From: UBA6168 sp965222975
GTDB taxonomy: Bacteria > Bacteroidota > Bacteroidia > Chitinophagales > Saprospiraceae
DNA length: 64,000 nt
Assembly (NCBI GenBank): GCA_965222975.1
Contig: CBDCVJ010000004.1
Span: 1-64,000, forward strand
Direction: 5' to 3'
Each line of letters opens with the position of its first letter. Positions within the stretch are counted from its first letter, which is position 1. The position numbers and the translations under genes were made by a program. This document shows, in pieces, positions 1 to 8,710 of the stretch. Under the pieces are notes generated by a model. It saw nothing but the letters and a program-made list of their open reading frames with translations. It searched no databases and was not told the DNA's origin.

Positions 1-1
1 C

Positions 2-58
2 AACAGAATTAAATTTATTGGCACGGATGCCAACGTTTACATTAGAGTGTATTTATAA
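2..58 (+). other. possible 3' end of a gene entering from the left
   Basis: An open frame from the window edge encodes about 18 residues (ending in VYIRVYL) and stops with TAA. It could be the tail of a gene that begins outside the window, but 18 codons is too short to be sure. The rest of the first 294 bases is A/T-rich and shows no convincing gene; it separates this possible tail from the convergent end of batE. Confidence 0.2.
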
Positions 59-294
59 TAATTCGGAATTTGGAACCCGCTGTTCAACCACTGGCCAGTA
101 AATAATTTTTTATTTTTATTGAATAATTTTTTTATCGCAGGTTGAACGATGAAAACATTAAGTAAAACTGCTCGGATTTCAATATTATGTGAGATGAAAT
201 GAATTTGTTCACAGGACAGTCAACAGAGCCTAATTTTGGATGAGGGTGCTAATTTATAAATCAATTTATCATATCATAATTTTCAATAAAAAAT

Positions 295-1059
295 TCAAAT
301 CTCTTCTGCGGCCTCCACTGGCATCCATCCCGTATTTCCATCTCCGATCCTGATCCGCACCCAGTCCCGAAAGCGCTCTACAATCCGCACCTTCGTCCCT
401 TCATGCAATACGAATAATTCTTCACCAGCATTATCCGGCGTACTGGTCACAGTAATAGATGGTTGGAAAATAATGGCCTCCTTGCGGCTGTTCAACCAAT
501 TGGACTGCTGCCAACCGAAGAAGAAAAAAACAATGGCCAACAACGCCAATAATACGCCCGAACCCAATGCCAATTGTTTCATCCACCGCTGGGTCAAATA
601 CAAAAATGCCGCAATCGCCCCCAACATTAATACAAAAGCAATAATGCTCCATGTACCCCAACGGTCAGCAGGCAAGGCATTTACAAATGATTTATAACCA
701 GTGACAAATTCCGGAACGGCCAATATGTCAATTTTATCCACGGTGCGGGATTTGGCCATGGCGAGGTTGTGCTGAAGGTCGGCGTCGGCGGGATCGAGAA
801 GAGCAGCTCTCTCGTAGTTCAGAATGGCCGGAGCGATCTGATTATTTTTGAAATATGCGTTACCAAGGTTATAATAGACTTCGAAAGCGTGCTGTCCTTT
901 GGCGAGGACTTGTTCATATTGGGTGATGGCCGCTTTGTAATCGCCGTTGGAATAAGCATCGGCAGCTTGCTGGAGGAGGGCATTGGCGTCCTGAGCAGAC
1001 GCAGCTTTTAGAAAAAATAAAAAGAAGAAGATATATGCTCCGATAGAAAATTTTTTCAT
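295..1059 (-). CDS. batE: BatE-like TPR and SH3 protein
   Basis: Last gene of the bat operon. After a signal peptide (MKKFSIGAYIFFFLFFLKA, cleaved near ASAQ) come two to three TPR repeats (about residues 20-105), two membrane helices (about 130-190) and a C-terminal SH3-like beta domain ending in the motif GNTGWMPVEAAEEI. This order is the BatE architecture; the protein is expected at the cell-envelope membrane as a scaffold. An in-frame ATG at 1098 overlaps the batD stop as ATGA and would add 13 residues. The overlap favours coupled translation from there, but the cleaner signal peptide favours 1059. The biochemical role of Bat proteins is not settled; aerotolerance and envelope stress are the published contexts. 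Confidence 0.85.
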   Translation of the reverse strand: MKKFSIGAYIFFFLFFLKAASAQDANALLQQAADAYSNGDYKAAITQYEQVLAKGQHAFEVYYNLGNAYFKNNQIAPAILNYERAALLDPADADLQHNLAMAKSRTVDKIDILAVPEFVTGYKSFVNALPADRWGTWSIIAFVLMLGAIAAFLYLTQRWMKQLALGSGVLLALLAIVFFFFGWQQSNWLNSRKEAIIFQPSITVTSTPDNAGEELFVLHEGTKVRIVERFRDWVRIRIGDGNTGWMPVEAAEEI

Positions 1060-1094
1060 TCTATAAATATGTTTTTGAAGTCCATGAAGCGACA

Positions 1095-2933
1095 TCATTT
1101 AAACGCCGCTTCCATTTTCCCAATCAAATCAGCCGCCTTGTCGTACACGCCGGACAATTCACCCTCGCCACCACTCGGCGCAAACTGGGCAAACTCGCAA
1201 CGGTTCATCAACTCCAGATATTGATTGACAAGGTTTTCCTCAATACCTTTTTCAACGAGTGATTGGCGAACATTTTCCTTATTTAATTTTCCCTGAGAAA
1301 TATTCAACTTATCAGAAATATACCCCCATTGGGCATCGAGGACGGCTTTGTAAAAACCATTGCGATCACCCTGACCAAGGAATGTTTTGGCCTGCTTCAA
1401 TCGCGATTGCGCCATTCGTCCTGCCTTTTTGTTTTTCATAAAAACCACGTCCTCGCTGCGCTGCCGTTGTCGGCGCATCAGCACCAGGCCCAAAGCAAAT
1501 AATCCGAGTGAGGCCGCATAGGATAAATGAAACGTAGACGAGCCAAAAAATGGACGGTCTTTCTGGCGCAATGAAATATCACTGGTTTTGATATAACGGA
1601 TGTCCGAACCAAGTACCTGTACATCTTCCTTGTAAAGGCCTGGGTCAATGGCCGTAATTTCACCGCCCTCACCTTTTTCCACATGGACAGGGAAGGGGCC
1701 AGCGGACAAGGTTTTGTATTTCCCCGATTCCAGATCGAACACGGAGAAGTTGATGGCAGGTATTTCAAAATCCCCTTCGTGGCGGGGGATGAGCAAGTAT
1801 TCATAAGTTTTTCTACCTGAAAAGCCACTCGCCCCGGCACTGTAATTATTACTCACCTTGGGGTCATACACTTCAAAATCTGTAGGGAATTTGATGTTTG
1901 GGTCGGGGATGAGTTTCAGGTTGCCCGTGCCGGAATAGGTAATCTTCAAGGAAACAGGCTCATTGGTTTTGGTTTCGGGCGGGTCGAGGGTGGCGTTGAG
2001 TTTGATATTGCCGACGGCACCATTGTAGCCTGCCGGGGCACCCGGTGGCAGGTCGTTCACAGCAATTTTGATGGTCGAAGAGGTTAGTACTTTTTGCACA
2101 TTCTGATAACTGCCGAACATTTGGTCGAATAAGCTCCTTGAGCGTCGTCGCTGCACGGCAATCTGAGCTACGGCAGTCAGTTCGGCAGGTTCGATGGTCA
2201 AGGTGCCTGTCCGCTCAGGAATCAAAACATGTTGCTGAATAACGGCAGCATTATAGACCTGTCCGTTCACATTTTCCCGCTGGAAATCAAGGCTGGTAGC
2301 TTGCTGGAGCGACTCACTCCAAAACCCATTGAAATCAGGTGCTTTAAAGCCACCGAGGTCGGAAAGGTTGATCTTGGTGTAGAGCTTCAAAGTAGCTACA
2401 ATTGGTTCGCCACGCCGCACTTCCCGCTTGGAAACAAGCATTCGCAAAAACAGGTCGTCAGAAGAAACAGTGCCAGAAGGAGTGTTTGCATTTCCGCTTC
2501 GCCCATTATTGGCTGACGGTGCTTTCCCCTTCACCACCTGAATGGTCACTTGATTGGAGTTGTATTCTTTTCCTTCCACATTGATACTGCCCGGCGTGAC
2601 CGTGAATTTCCCTTCTTTTTTTGCTTGTAAAATAAATGTGTAGGAAATCTCAAAACTCTGGGTCATTTTACCATTGACAATTTGCATGCTCGTGCTTTGC
2701 GAGGTATTGGGGCCCGACAATACAGCAAAATTTTCGAACGAACCCGAATTCAAATTAGAGCCTTGGGCATTCACGGTATAAACAAAACGAAACTGCTCAC
2801 CGACACTTACAACTCTTGGAGCTTTGGCAGTGAAAGATACTTTTTGAGCATTTAAATTATTTACTAAAAAAAAGCCTCCAATGAATAGCAGGATTTTTAA
2901 ATAAAAAAAAATTTTTATTGCATTTGTTTTCAT
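1095..2933 (-). CDS. batD: BatD, oxygen-tolerance family membrane protein
   Basis: A protein of about 612 residues with a signal peptide (cleaved after NLNA), several Ig-like beta domains beginning with VSFTAKAPRVVSVGEQFRF, a single membrane helix near residues 485-505 (LSYAASLGLFALGLVLM) and a basic cytoplasmic C-terminal tail rich in helices. This is the BatD family layout: a large periplasmic part and a short cytoplasmic part. It lies between batC and batE in the usual order and overlaps the extended batE start by ATGA. The ATG at 2933 was chosen because MKTNAIKIFF begins the signal peptide; an in-frame start at 2981 would add 16 atypical residues. Recognised confidently as a family member; the molecular partners (VWA proteins BatA/BatB) are inferred from the operon. 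Confidence 0.88.
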   Translation of the reverse strand: MKTNAIKIFFYLKILLFIGGFFLVNNLNAQKVSFTAKAPRVVSVGEQFRFVYTVNAQGSNLNSGSFENFAVLSGPNTSQSTSMQIVNGKMTQSFEISYTFILQAKKEGKFTVTPGSINVEGKEYNSNQVTIQVVKGKAPSANNGRSGNANTPSGTVSSDDLFLRMLVSKREVRRGEPIVATLKLYTKINLSDLGGFKAPDFNGFWSESLQQATSLDFQRENVNGQVYNAAVIQQHVLIPERTGTLTIEPAELTAVAQIAVQRRRSRSLFDQMFGSYQNVQKVLTSSTIKIAVNDLPPGAPAGYNGAVGNIKLNATLDPPETKTNEPVSLKITYSGTGNLKLIPDPNIKFPTDFEVYDPKVSNNYSAGASGFSGRKTYEYLLIPRHEGDFEIPAINFSVFDLESGKYKTLSAGPFPVHVEKGEGGEITAIDPGLYKEDVQVLGSDIRYIKTSDISLRQKDRPFFGSSTFHLSYAASLGLFALGLVLMRRQRQRSEDVVFMKNKKAGRMAQSRLKQAKTFLGQGDRNGFYKAVLDAQWGYISDKLNISQGKLNKENVRQSLVEKGIEENLVNQYLELMNRCEFAQFAPSGGEGELSGVYDKAADLIGKMEAAFK

Positions 2934-3055
2934 ATTTATATATTTCAAAAAATGCAAGAACACTATTCTACTGAACAACAATTTTTATTAATATTTAAGA
3001 ATTTGAAATTTAAGGGGTTAAATCCTTTATGGTTTGTATAAATTCGTTGTTTTTT

Positions 3056-3092
3056 AAATTCGTGGTTAAATATTCACTTTAACCACGAATTT
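3056..3092. repeat. 15-bp-arm hairpin between batC and batD
   Basis: Arms 3056-3070 and 3078-3092 are perfect inverted copies (aaattcgtggttaaa) around a 7-base loop. It lies in the 371-base spacer between batC and batD, with a second, unrelated hairpin at 3233-3295. There is no long T-tract on the minus (transcribed) strand, so it is more likely an mRNA-stability or processing structure than a simple terminator. Confidence 0.7.
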
Positions 3093-3232
3093 TTAAAACC
3101 ACAAATCAAGCATTAATTGAATTAAAACGTTTTGCACAATGGGTACTTTTCAGTCCAATTAACCGATAATAAATATTTTACAAATCGTAAAAAGTTGTTG
3201 TTCATTAGAATAAAGAACACATTTATTTTTTG

Positions 3233-3295
3233 AAACACATAGACATAGAAAACATAGATTATTTTTAAAAAACTATGTTTTCTATGTCTGTGTTT
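3233..3295. repeat. long hairpin 3' of batC, built from the word catag
   Basis: Arm 3233-3257 pairs with 3273-3295 with only a 2-base bulge and leaves a 15-base A/T-rich loop. The arm is itself a degenerate tandem repeat (acatag/gacatag/aacatag). It starts 9 bases after the batC stop on the transcribed strand, so it sits exactly at the 3' end of batC inside the operon. Confidence 0.75.
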
Positions 3296-3304
3296 AATTA
3301 TTTT

Positions 3305-4111
3305 TTACCACTCCTTTAATATACGCACCCGCTGGCCCTGCATTTTTTTCTTTTTTTGTTTGTCGTGCAATTTATTTTCATCCATTTGCAAAGCCTGTAA
3401 AATTCGTTCAGCCTCGGCTCGTGAAATTTCATCTTTAGGCTTTCCCTGTTGCGGTTGTTGCTCTTGCGGTTGCTGCTGTTCTTCCTCTCCTTGCTGTTGC
3501 TGGTTTTGTTGCTGCTCCTCTTGCCCTTCCTGTTGATCTTGTTGCTGTTGCTGATCCTGGTTTTCTTGTTGTTCCTGCTCGTCTTGTTCGTTCTGCTGTT
3601 GCTCTTGGTTTTCCTGATTTTCTTGGTTTTCCTGATCTTGCTGATCCTGCTGCTGATCTTGATTCTCTTGCTGCTGTTGTTGTTCTTTCAATTTTTCCAA
3701 AGCATAAACCAAGTTGTAACGGGTGTCAGGATCGTTCGGATTATTTCGCAGCGACTCCTTATATGCCTCGGCCGCCTCGGCATATTTCTGTTGTTCCATC
3801 ATGCTATTACCGAGATTGTGATAGACATTGGCGAGTTGGTATTTGTCCATACCCGGCTGCCGCAACAGATCGAACTGGCTGGCAGCGGATTCGTATTCGC
3901 CCTGCTGGTAAAGTGCATCGCCGAGGTTGAAATTTGCCTCGTAGGAATAGGCATTTTCTTCCACCCCTTTGCGGTAGGCCTCCGCAGCGGATTCGTAATT
4001 GCCCTGCTTGTAAGCTTTGTTACCCTGACGGATGTGCTTGCCTTCGGTTTGAGAAATGGCAATTTGGCTAACTCCAACTATTAAGAAGGTTATGAAAAAT
4101 TGTCTTCGCAT
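3305..4111 (-). CDS. batC: BatC-like TPR protein with Gln-rich tail
   Basis: A 268-residue protein with a short signal peptide (MRRQFFITFLIVGVSQIAIS, then Q), three TPR-type helical pairs (about residues 25-135, e.g. AYKQGNYESAAEAYRKG) and a tail of about 85 residues made almost only of Q, E, N and D (about 140-225). It ends with a short basic segment (HDKQKKKKMQGQRVRILKEW). TPRs plus a low-complexity acidic/Gln tail are typical of BatC. The tail is encoded by a biased repeat that may be prone to length variation. It lies between batB and batD in the canonical order and probably acts as an envelope scaffold for the VWA proteins. Confidence 0.85.
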   Translation of the reverse strand: MRRQFFITFLIVGVSQIAISQTEGKHIRQGNKAYKQGNYESAAEAYRKGVEENAYSYEANFNLGDALYQQGEYESAASQFDLLRQPGMDKYQLANVYHNLGNSMMEQQKYAEAAEAYKESLRNNPNDPDTRYNLVYALEKLKEQQQQQENQDQQQDQQDQENQENQENQEQQQNEQDEQEQQENQDQQQQQDQQEGQEEQQQNQQQQGEEEQQQPQEQQPQQGKPKDEISRAEAERILQALQMDENKLHDKQKKKKMQGQRVRILKEW

Positions 4112-4126
4112 ATATTATTAGGAGTG

Positions 4127-4220
4127 ATGGACACTCGGATGACACGGATTAAGCGGATATTTCACGGATCAAAAAAAATCCGTGAAATATCCGCTTAATC
4201 CGTGTCATCCGAGTGTCCAT
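4127..4220. repeat. perfect 43-bp-arm palindrome between batB and batC
   Basis: Positions 4127-4169 and 4178-4220 are perfect reverse complements (43 bp) separated by only 8 bases (c plus seven a). The arm contains the word cggat four times (ctcggat, cacggat, gcggat, cacggat). It fills nearly the whole 114-base gap between batB and batC and would form a very stable RNA hairpin in the operon transcript. Confidence 0.9.
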
Positions 4221-4225
4221 TAATT

Positions 4226-5263
4226 TCAAACTTTCATTTTAAAAACATCCACCCTTGACAGCCATTTGTTTTTCCTCGGTAAAATTAAAAATTCCAGTAC
4301 CAAGAAAAACAACGCAATGGCCAAAGGTATCTGAAACCACGATTCGTAATCCGCTACCTTGGCTGTTTCAAATTCTTGTTTTTCGAGTTCGTTTATTTTA
4401 TCAAAAACCAATTTTAATGCGGCCGTCACATTGGTCGCCCGAACGAAAGTGCCACCTCCTGCGGCTGCGATCTGCTGCATCATCGCCTCGTTGAGTTTGG
4501 TAATGACGACATTGCCCTCGTTGTCCCGACGGAAGTCCTTTTGGCCGTACCGATTGTAAACGGGGATCGGCACTCCGTCGGGCGAACCGATACCAATGGT
4601 ATGCACCTGAATGCCAGCTTCTTGGGCTGTCTTGGCCAATTCAATAGCATCATCTTCGTGGTTTTCGCCATCGGAAATAATGACCAGTGCCTTGTTGCCT
4701 TTGGTATCTTGATCGAATGACTCCATGCTTAGCTCAATGGCTGCACCAATGGCAGTTCCTTGCACTGGGACAATGTTTGTGTTGACACTGCTGAGGAACA
4801 TCCGAGAGGCAGAGTAGTCAGTCGTCAAAGGGATTTGCACATACGCCTGCCCGGCAAAAACGACCAGCCCCAGTTTGTCATTCCGTAATCGCTTGATCAG
4901 TTGGGAAATGGCGAGTTTGGCCTGCTCCAATCTGCTGGGTTTAATATCCTCGGCCATCATGCTATTGGACACATCCAATGCAATAACGATCTCCACCCCT
5001 TCCCGCTTAACGGTCTCCATCTTATTGCCCATTTGCGGATTGGCGATGCCGAGGATAAGGAAGCACGTAGCCAGTAATATCAGCACTGCTTTCGCCACAG
5101 GGCGGATAGCTGAGTACTCTGGCATGAGCCGCTGCATGACAGGCCAATCTCCAAAGTCCCGAATAGCTTTTCTGCGCCAATGCCGTGCGAGGACAAAGAG
5201 GCCGATCAGCACAGGCACAAGACCGAGCAAGTAGAGGTAGGTGGTATGTTCGAATCGAAACAT
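4226..5263 (-). CDS. batB: BatB, VWA-domain membrane protein
   Basis: A 345-residue protein with two N-terminal membrane helices (about 8-26 and 56-75), a von Willebrand factor A domain (about 88-290) and a C-terminal helix (about 312-330). The metal-ion-dependent adhesion site is visible as DVSNS (D97, S99, S101), with the threonine-containing loop PLTTDYS and the acidic motif ISDGENHED. Together with BatA it forms the paired VWA proteins of the operon, which are thought to be activated by the upstream MoxR ATPase. BatA and BatB are close paralogues; the assignment of B to this copy is by position. Confidence 0.87.
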   Translation of the reverse strand: MFRFEHTTYLYLLGLVPVLIGLFVLARHWRRKAIRDFGDWPVMQRLMPEYSAIRPVAKAVLILLATCFLILGIANPQMGNKMETVKREGVEIVIALDVSNSMMAEDIKPSRLEQAKLAISQLIKRLRNDKLGLVVFAGQAYVQIPLTTDYSASRMFLSSVNTNIVPVQGTAIGAAIELSMESFDQDTKGNKALVIISDGENHEDDAIELAKTAQEAGIQVHTIGIGSPDGVPIPVYNRYGQKDFRRDNEGNVVITKLNEAMMQQIAAAGGGTFVRATNVTAALKLVFDKINELEKQEFETAKVADYESWFQIPLAIALFFLVLEFLILPRKNKWLSRVDVFKMKV

Positions 5264-5331
5264 GAAATTCTAATGTTTCAATTAATGATGATGATGATTT
5301 TGATTAAAATGATATTGATTATCAGGGTTTT

Positions 5332-5364
5332 AAATCATGGTGATTTTTAAAATCACCATGATTT
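5332..5364. repeat. 16-bp perfect palindrome upstream of batB
   Basis: Arms 5332-5347 and 5349-5364 (aaatcatggtgatttt and its complement) meet almost without a loop. It is one of three inverted structures in the unusually long 410-base batA-batB gap. The others are an imperfect one at about 5417-5520 (gattaaaag against cttttaatc) and a nested one at 5537-5667. No gene is visible in this gap. Confidence 0.7.
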
Positions 5365-5536
5365 CATCTCCTAAACAACTAACTATCAAGTAGATAATTC
5401 AACCCTTGATTCGCATTAAAGATTAAAAGAATAGAGATCAACGATATTTGATTTAATCGAGCACCCAATCAAAAATCGTTATTCGTTAATCTTTTAATCG
5501 TTAATCAAACAGTATTGCTCTAAGTTTTACATTATT

Positions 5537-5667
5537 ATAACTCAAGTTGCGGTGTATCGGTATAACAATTTATCGGTGTACCGGATATCAGGCTTTAACT
5601 GCCGATAAACCGTACACCGATAAACCACTTTACTCTTTGAAAGCCTATTCATTGCAACTTGAGTTAT
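5537..5667. repeat. nested inverted repeat just 3' of batA
   Basis: The outer arms 5537-5550 and 5654-5667 (ataactcaagttgc type) enclose inner arms 5569-5581 and 5612-5624 (tttatcggtgtac and its complement). The structure ends 7 bases from the batA stop codon. The word atcggt/accgat recurs in it, as in the other spacers where the arm is a private short repeat. Confidence 0.65.
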
Positions 5668-5673
5668 TATAAT

Positions 5674-6666
5674 CTATGGCACTGTCCGCAGCACCGTATA
5701 TCGCAACAAAATCTCCAACAAAAACAGCAACCCCGCCAACGTCGCAAACCGCAAGTACTCATCATTTTTTTCACTAAACTCAATTACGCTGATGCGGGTC
5801 TTTTCCAGTTCATCAATTTCTTTATAAATATCGGCCAATGCGACTTTATTGGTGGCTCGAAAATATTTGCCACCTGTCATTTGGGCGATTTCCGTAAGCA
5901 CTTCTTCATCAATTTCGACGTCCATCATTTGAGTCTGTTCACCGAAAGGGGTTTGCACGGGCATGGGTGCTTGACCACGTGTGCCAACGCCGATGGTATA
6001 AACCCGGATGCCGAATTCACGTGCAATTTCCCCTGCTGTTTGGGGGGAGACTTCGCCGCTATTGTTGACGCCATCTGTTAGCAAAATGGCGACCTTGCTT
6101 TTAGCATCACTGTCTTTTAAGCGAGCAACGGAAGTAGCCAAACCGAGTCCGACAGCCGTTCCATCTTCAAGCATGCCACTTTTAATGTCAGAGAGCAAGT
6201 TGGCTACCACTTTATGGTCGGTGGTCAAAGGGCATTGGGTAAAACTTTCGCCTGCAAAAATGGTCAGACCGATGCGGTCATTGGGGCGGCTGGCAATGAA
6301 TTCGGCGGCCACTTCTTTGGCCGCTCTCAACCGATCGGGCTTAAAATCACGGGCACGCATACTGCCTGAAATGTCTGTGCAAATCACAATGTCAATCCCT
6401 TCCACCTCCTTGTCCGACCAACTCTCCGACGACTGCGGTCGAGCCAATGCGGTAATGATCAGCCCTATCGCCAGTAACCGTAAAATAGTTGGCAAATGGC
6501 GTAAGTAGTACCGCCACGAAGTCGGCGCTCCTTGCAATGGCCGCAAACTGGATAGCCGCACCGTAGCGTTCCATTTCGATTGATACAATACATACCCAAC
6601 ACCTAGCAGCATTGGTACCGCCAGCAGCCAAAACATTTCAGGATTCTTAAAAACAAAATCGGGCAT
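5674..6666 (-). CDS. batA: BatA, VWA-domain membrane protein
   Basis: A 330-residue protein with the same plan as BatB: N-terminal hydrophobic helices (about 10-28 and 58-75), a VWA domain with MIDAS residues in DISGS (D98, S100, S102), the loop CPLTTDHK, the acidic LLTDGVNNSGE motif and a C-terminal helix (about 310-325). The start at 6666 (MPDFVFKNPE) was preferred. An upstream in-frame extension to 6726 only translates the hairpin repeat in the spacer. It is placed fourth after moxR, as usual for batA, and the domain probably faces the periplasm. Confidence 0.87.
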   Translation of the reverse strand: MPDFVFKNPEMFWLLAVPMLLGVGYVLYQSKWNATVRLSSLRPLQGAPTSWRYYLRHLPTILRLLAIGLIITALARPQSSESWSDKEVEGIDIVICTDISGSMRARDFKPDRLRAAKEVAAEFIASRPNDRIGLTIFAGESFTQCPLTTDHKVVANLLSDIKSGMLEDGTAVGLGLATSVARLKDSDAKSKVAILLTDGVNNSGEVSPQTAGEIAREFGIRVYTIGVGTRGQAPMPVQTPFGEQTQMMDVEIDEEVLTEIAQMTGGKYFRATNKVALADIYKEIDELEKTRISVIEFSEKNDEYLRFATLAGLLFLLEILLRYTVLRTVP

Positions 6667-6677
6667 GATTATTAATT

Positions 6678-6750
6678 GAGAATTGAAAATGGAGAATTGA
6701 GAATTAAACGTGTCGCTTTTACGCACTCAAATTCTCCATTTTCAATTCTC
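6678..6750. repeat. 24-bp-arm inverted repeat between batA and upstream gene
   Basis: Arms 6678-6701 and 6726-6750 are identical inverted copies apart from one extra base. Each arm is a degenerate gagaattg/ggagaatt repeat. The distal arm lies inside the 3' end of the upstream gene and encodes its last residues (MENGELKMENLSA), so the coding tail is repeat-derived. Confidence 0.75.
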
Positions 6751-7678
6751 CGTTCTCCATTCTCTTTATCGTTTTTTTTACAAAATCATACGCTTGTTCC
6801 ATAGAGCGCACATTGTCCTCCGGTTGTGGTTTGCCCTTGGCAAATTTTACCAAATCAGCCTGATGGAGCATTTGCTGGAGGCTTTCAAAAGGCACATTCT
6901 TATCCAGTCCGGTATTTTTAAAAGAGGTTAATATTTCTTCACTGGTGCGTTCCAAGGTGTGGATTTGGAAGCGGTGTTCGATGTACTCCCGAACAATGTC
7001 CGTCAGGCGGGAGTGGTAGGCTTTCAGTTCACCAGACTGCCACAAATGTTCCTCTTTTAATTTATCCAACTCCCGAAAAGCAATGACGTGTGGTGCTTCT
7101 TTGGGTTTGGCTCGCACCGCCACCTCTTCCGGTTTTTTTCTCTTTTTGAAATAAAAATACAGTCCCGCCACAATGGCCGCCGCAAGTAAGCCCCCTAGTA
7201 TCCAAGGCATGGCATCCTTTAAAGTATAAGGCATATCGGCTGGGCCTTTGATCGGTTTGATGGCTTGAGAAGTATCCACAGGGACAAACAGCACTTCCAG
7301 CCCCAAAGGGTTGGTCAACAAGGTGTCCGTTCCGCCATTGTTGTTTTTTATCAAAAAAGGGAAAGGGGGTATGACATGATAGCCGCTATCAAACGAGGTG
7401 ATGGTCAATTGGCGGGAGATGCGGCTGTGTTGGTCGTCGGTCAATGAGGTGTCTGGATCTGTAATATTCAGTACTTCAACAGAGCGGGTCAAGGTATCTG
7501 TGAAAGAGGGGAACTGTACCTTTTCCCCGATTGGCTGACTGGCCTCCAATGTCACATTCATCTGTCCGCCGATGAGGAGGTAGGTGGAGTCAAGAGTTGC
7601 TTTGACGCTGACCTCTTGGGCATTGGCGGTCAGGCAGTCGAGGAGGAATATTAATATGTATAGTCGTCGTTTTATCAT
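6719..7678 (-). CDS. bat-operon single-pass membrane protein (DUF4381-like)
   Basis: About 319 residues: a signal peptide (MIKRRLYILIFLL... cleaved near ANAQ), a periplasmic beta-rich region (about 20-150) resembling the N-terminal part of BatD, one membrane helix (about 165-185, ILGGLLAAAIVAGLYFYF), then a cytoplasmic helical domain with HVIAFRELDKLKEEHLW, of the kind found in the small proteins between DUF58 and batA. It probably links the VWA proteins to the cytoplasmic ATPase; that is inference from position. The start ATG at 7678 was chosen for the signal peptide; a TTG at 7765 overlaps the previous stop. The last dozen residues come from the adjacent inverted repeat. Confidence 0.75.
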   Translation of the reverse strand: MIKRRLYILIFLLDCLTANAQEVSVKATLDSTYLLIGGQMNVTLEASQPIGEKVQFPSFTDTLTRSVEVLNITDPDTSLTDDQHSRISRQLTITSFDSGYHVIPPFPFLIKNNNGGTDTLLTNPLGLEVLFVPVDTSQAIKPIKGPADMPYTLKDAMPWILGGLLAAAIVAGLYFYFKKRKKPEEVAVRAKPKEAPHVIAFRELDKLKEEHLWQSGELKAYHSRLTDIVREYIEHRFQIHTLERTSEEILTSFKNTGLDKNVPFESLQQMLHQADLVKFAKGKPQPEDNVRSMEQAYDFVKKTIKRMENGELKMENLSA

Positions 7679-7761
7679 CTTCGAATCAGAGATCCGTTTT
7701 TTTTGTTTTTCTAAAATATTTTCTCTCCGAGTCCCAGAGGGATTTCCCTTTTTCCCATAAT

Positions 7762-8628
7762 TCAAAACCGACTCTTAAAAAAATTCATCATCGGCACTAC
7801 ATAGTCCCGATCAGTGCGCATGGAGATAAAATCAATGCCTTGTTTTTTGAGGAACTTTTCAAGTTCGCCACGCATCTTCAGCCATGACGCCTTATAATGT
7901 GTCCTCACCTTTTTTCGAGAGGTGTCAAGCCAACGTTCCTGGCCCGTTTCGGCATCCCGTACTTTCACCAGGCCAATGGGTGGTAGTTCCGTTTCCCGGG
8001 GATCGAAGACCTGCATGGCAATCAGGTCGTGGCGGCTGCGGACAGATTTCATGGCATCCTCAAAACCGCCGCCGATGAAGTCGGAAATGAGAAAGACCGT
8101 TGCCCGTTTTCGGATCACATTGGAGAAATATTTCAACGCTTCGGCAATGTCTGTCCCTTGGTTCTCTGGTTCGAAGTCAATCAGTTCCCGAATGATGCGC
8201 AGGACGTGCAATTTTCCTTTTTGAGGGGGGATGAATTTTTCAATTTTATCACTGAAAAAAATCACCCCTACTTTATCGTTGTTCTGTAATGCGGAAAAAG
8301 CCAATACGCCTGCGATCTCCGTAATCATTTCCCGTTTGAACCAATGTTTTGTGCCAAACGACTCCGAACCACTCATATCCACCAATAGCATCAGGGTCAA
8401 TTCCCGTTCTTCTTGAAATATTTTGACAAAAGGGTTATTGAAACGGGCGGTCACTTTCCAATCAATCGTCCGAATATCGTCGCCGGGCTGATACTCCCTC
8501 ACCTCACTGAATACAATACCTCTGCCCTTAAAAGCGCTGTGGTACTCGCCCGCGAAGATGTTGCGGGACAAACCACGTGTCTTGATCTCGATCTTGCGGA
8601 CTTTTTTGAGTAGTTCGGAAGTTTCCAT
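7762..8628 (-). CDS. DUF58 domain protein of the MoxR/Bat system
   Basis: A 288-residue cytoplasmic protein. It shows the DUF58 signature REYQPGDDIRTIDWKVTAR (about 44-62) followed by a VWA-like fold with an intact DMSGS metal site (D84, S86, S88) and the late motif FLISDFIGG. There are no membrane segments. Proteins of this family are regularly encoded directly after moxR and are considered partners or substrates of the ATPase. It is separated from moxR by an 81-base gap filled by a hairpin and is tightly coupled to the next gene. Confidence 0.9.
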   Translation of the reverse strand: METSELLKKVRKIEIKTRGLSRNIFAGEYHSAFKGRGIVFSEVREYQPGDDIRTIDWKVTARFNNPFVKIFQEERELTLMLLVDMSGSESFGTKHWFKREMITEIAGVLAFSALQNNDKVGVIFFSDKIEKFIPPQKGKLHVLRIIRELIDFEPENQGTDIAEALKYFSNVIRKRATVFLISDFIGGGFEDAMKSVRSRHDLIAMQVFDPRETELPPIGLVKVRDAETGQERWLDTSRKKVRTHYKASWLKMRGELEKFLKKQGIDFISMRTDRDYVVPMMNFFKSRF

Positions 8629-8646
8629 GATTGGGAATTGGGAATT

Positions 8647-8710
8647 GGGAAATTAGGGAATTGAGGAATTGGGGTGGCGCTATACCTAATTCCTCAATTC
8701 CCTAATTCCC
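8647..8710. repeat. inverted repeat between moxR and the DUF58 gene
   Basis: The segments about 8647-8670 and 8687-8710 are near-perfect inverted copies composed of gggaatt/gaggaatt units, with one single-base bulge and a 16-base loop. They fill the whole spacer. On the transcribed strand the structure immediately follows the moxR stop codon. Confidence 0.7.

Noticed and set aside
3449..4084. Plus-strand 211-codon Leu-rich open frame
   Set aside because: It is the antisense of the Gln/Glu-rich tail and TPR part of batC; poly-Leu arises from reversed CAG/CTG-type codons.
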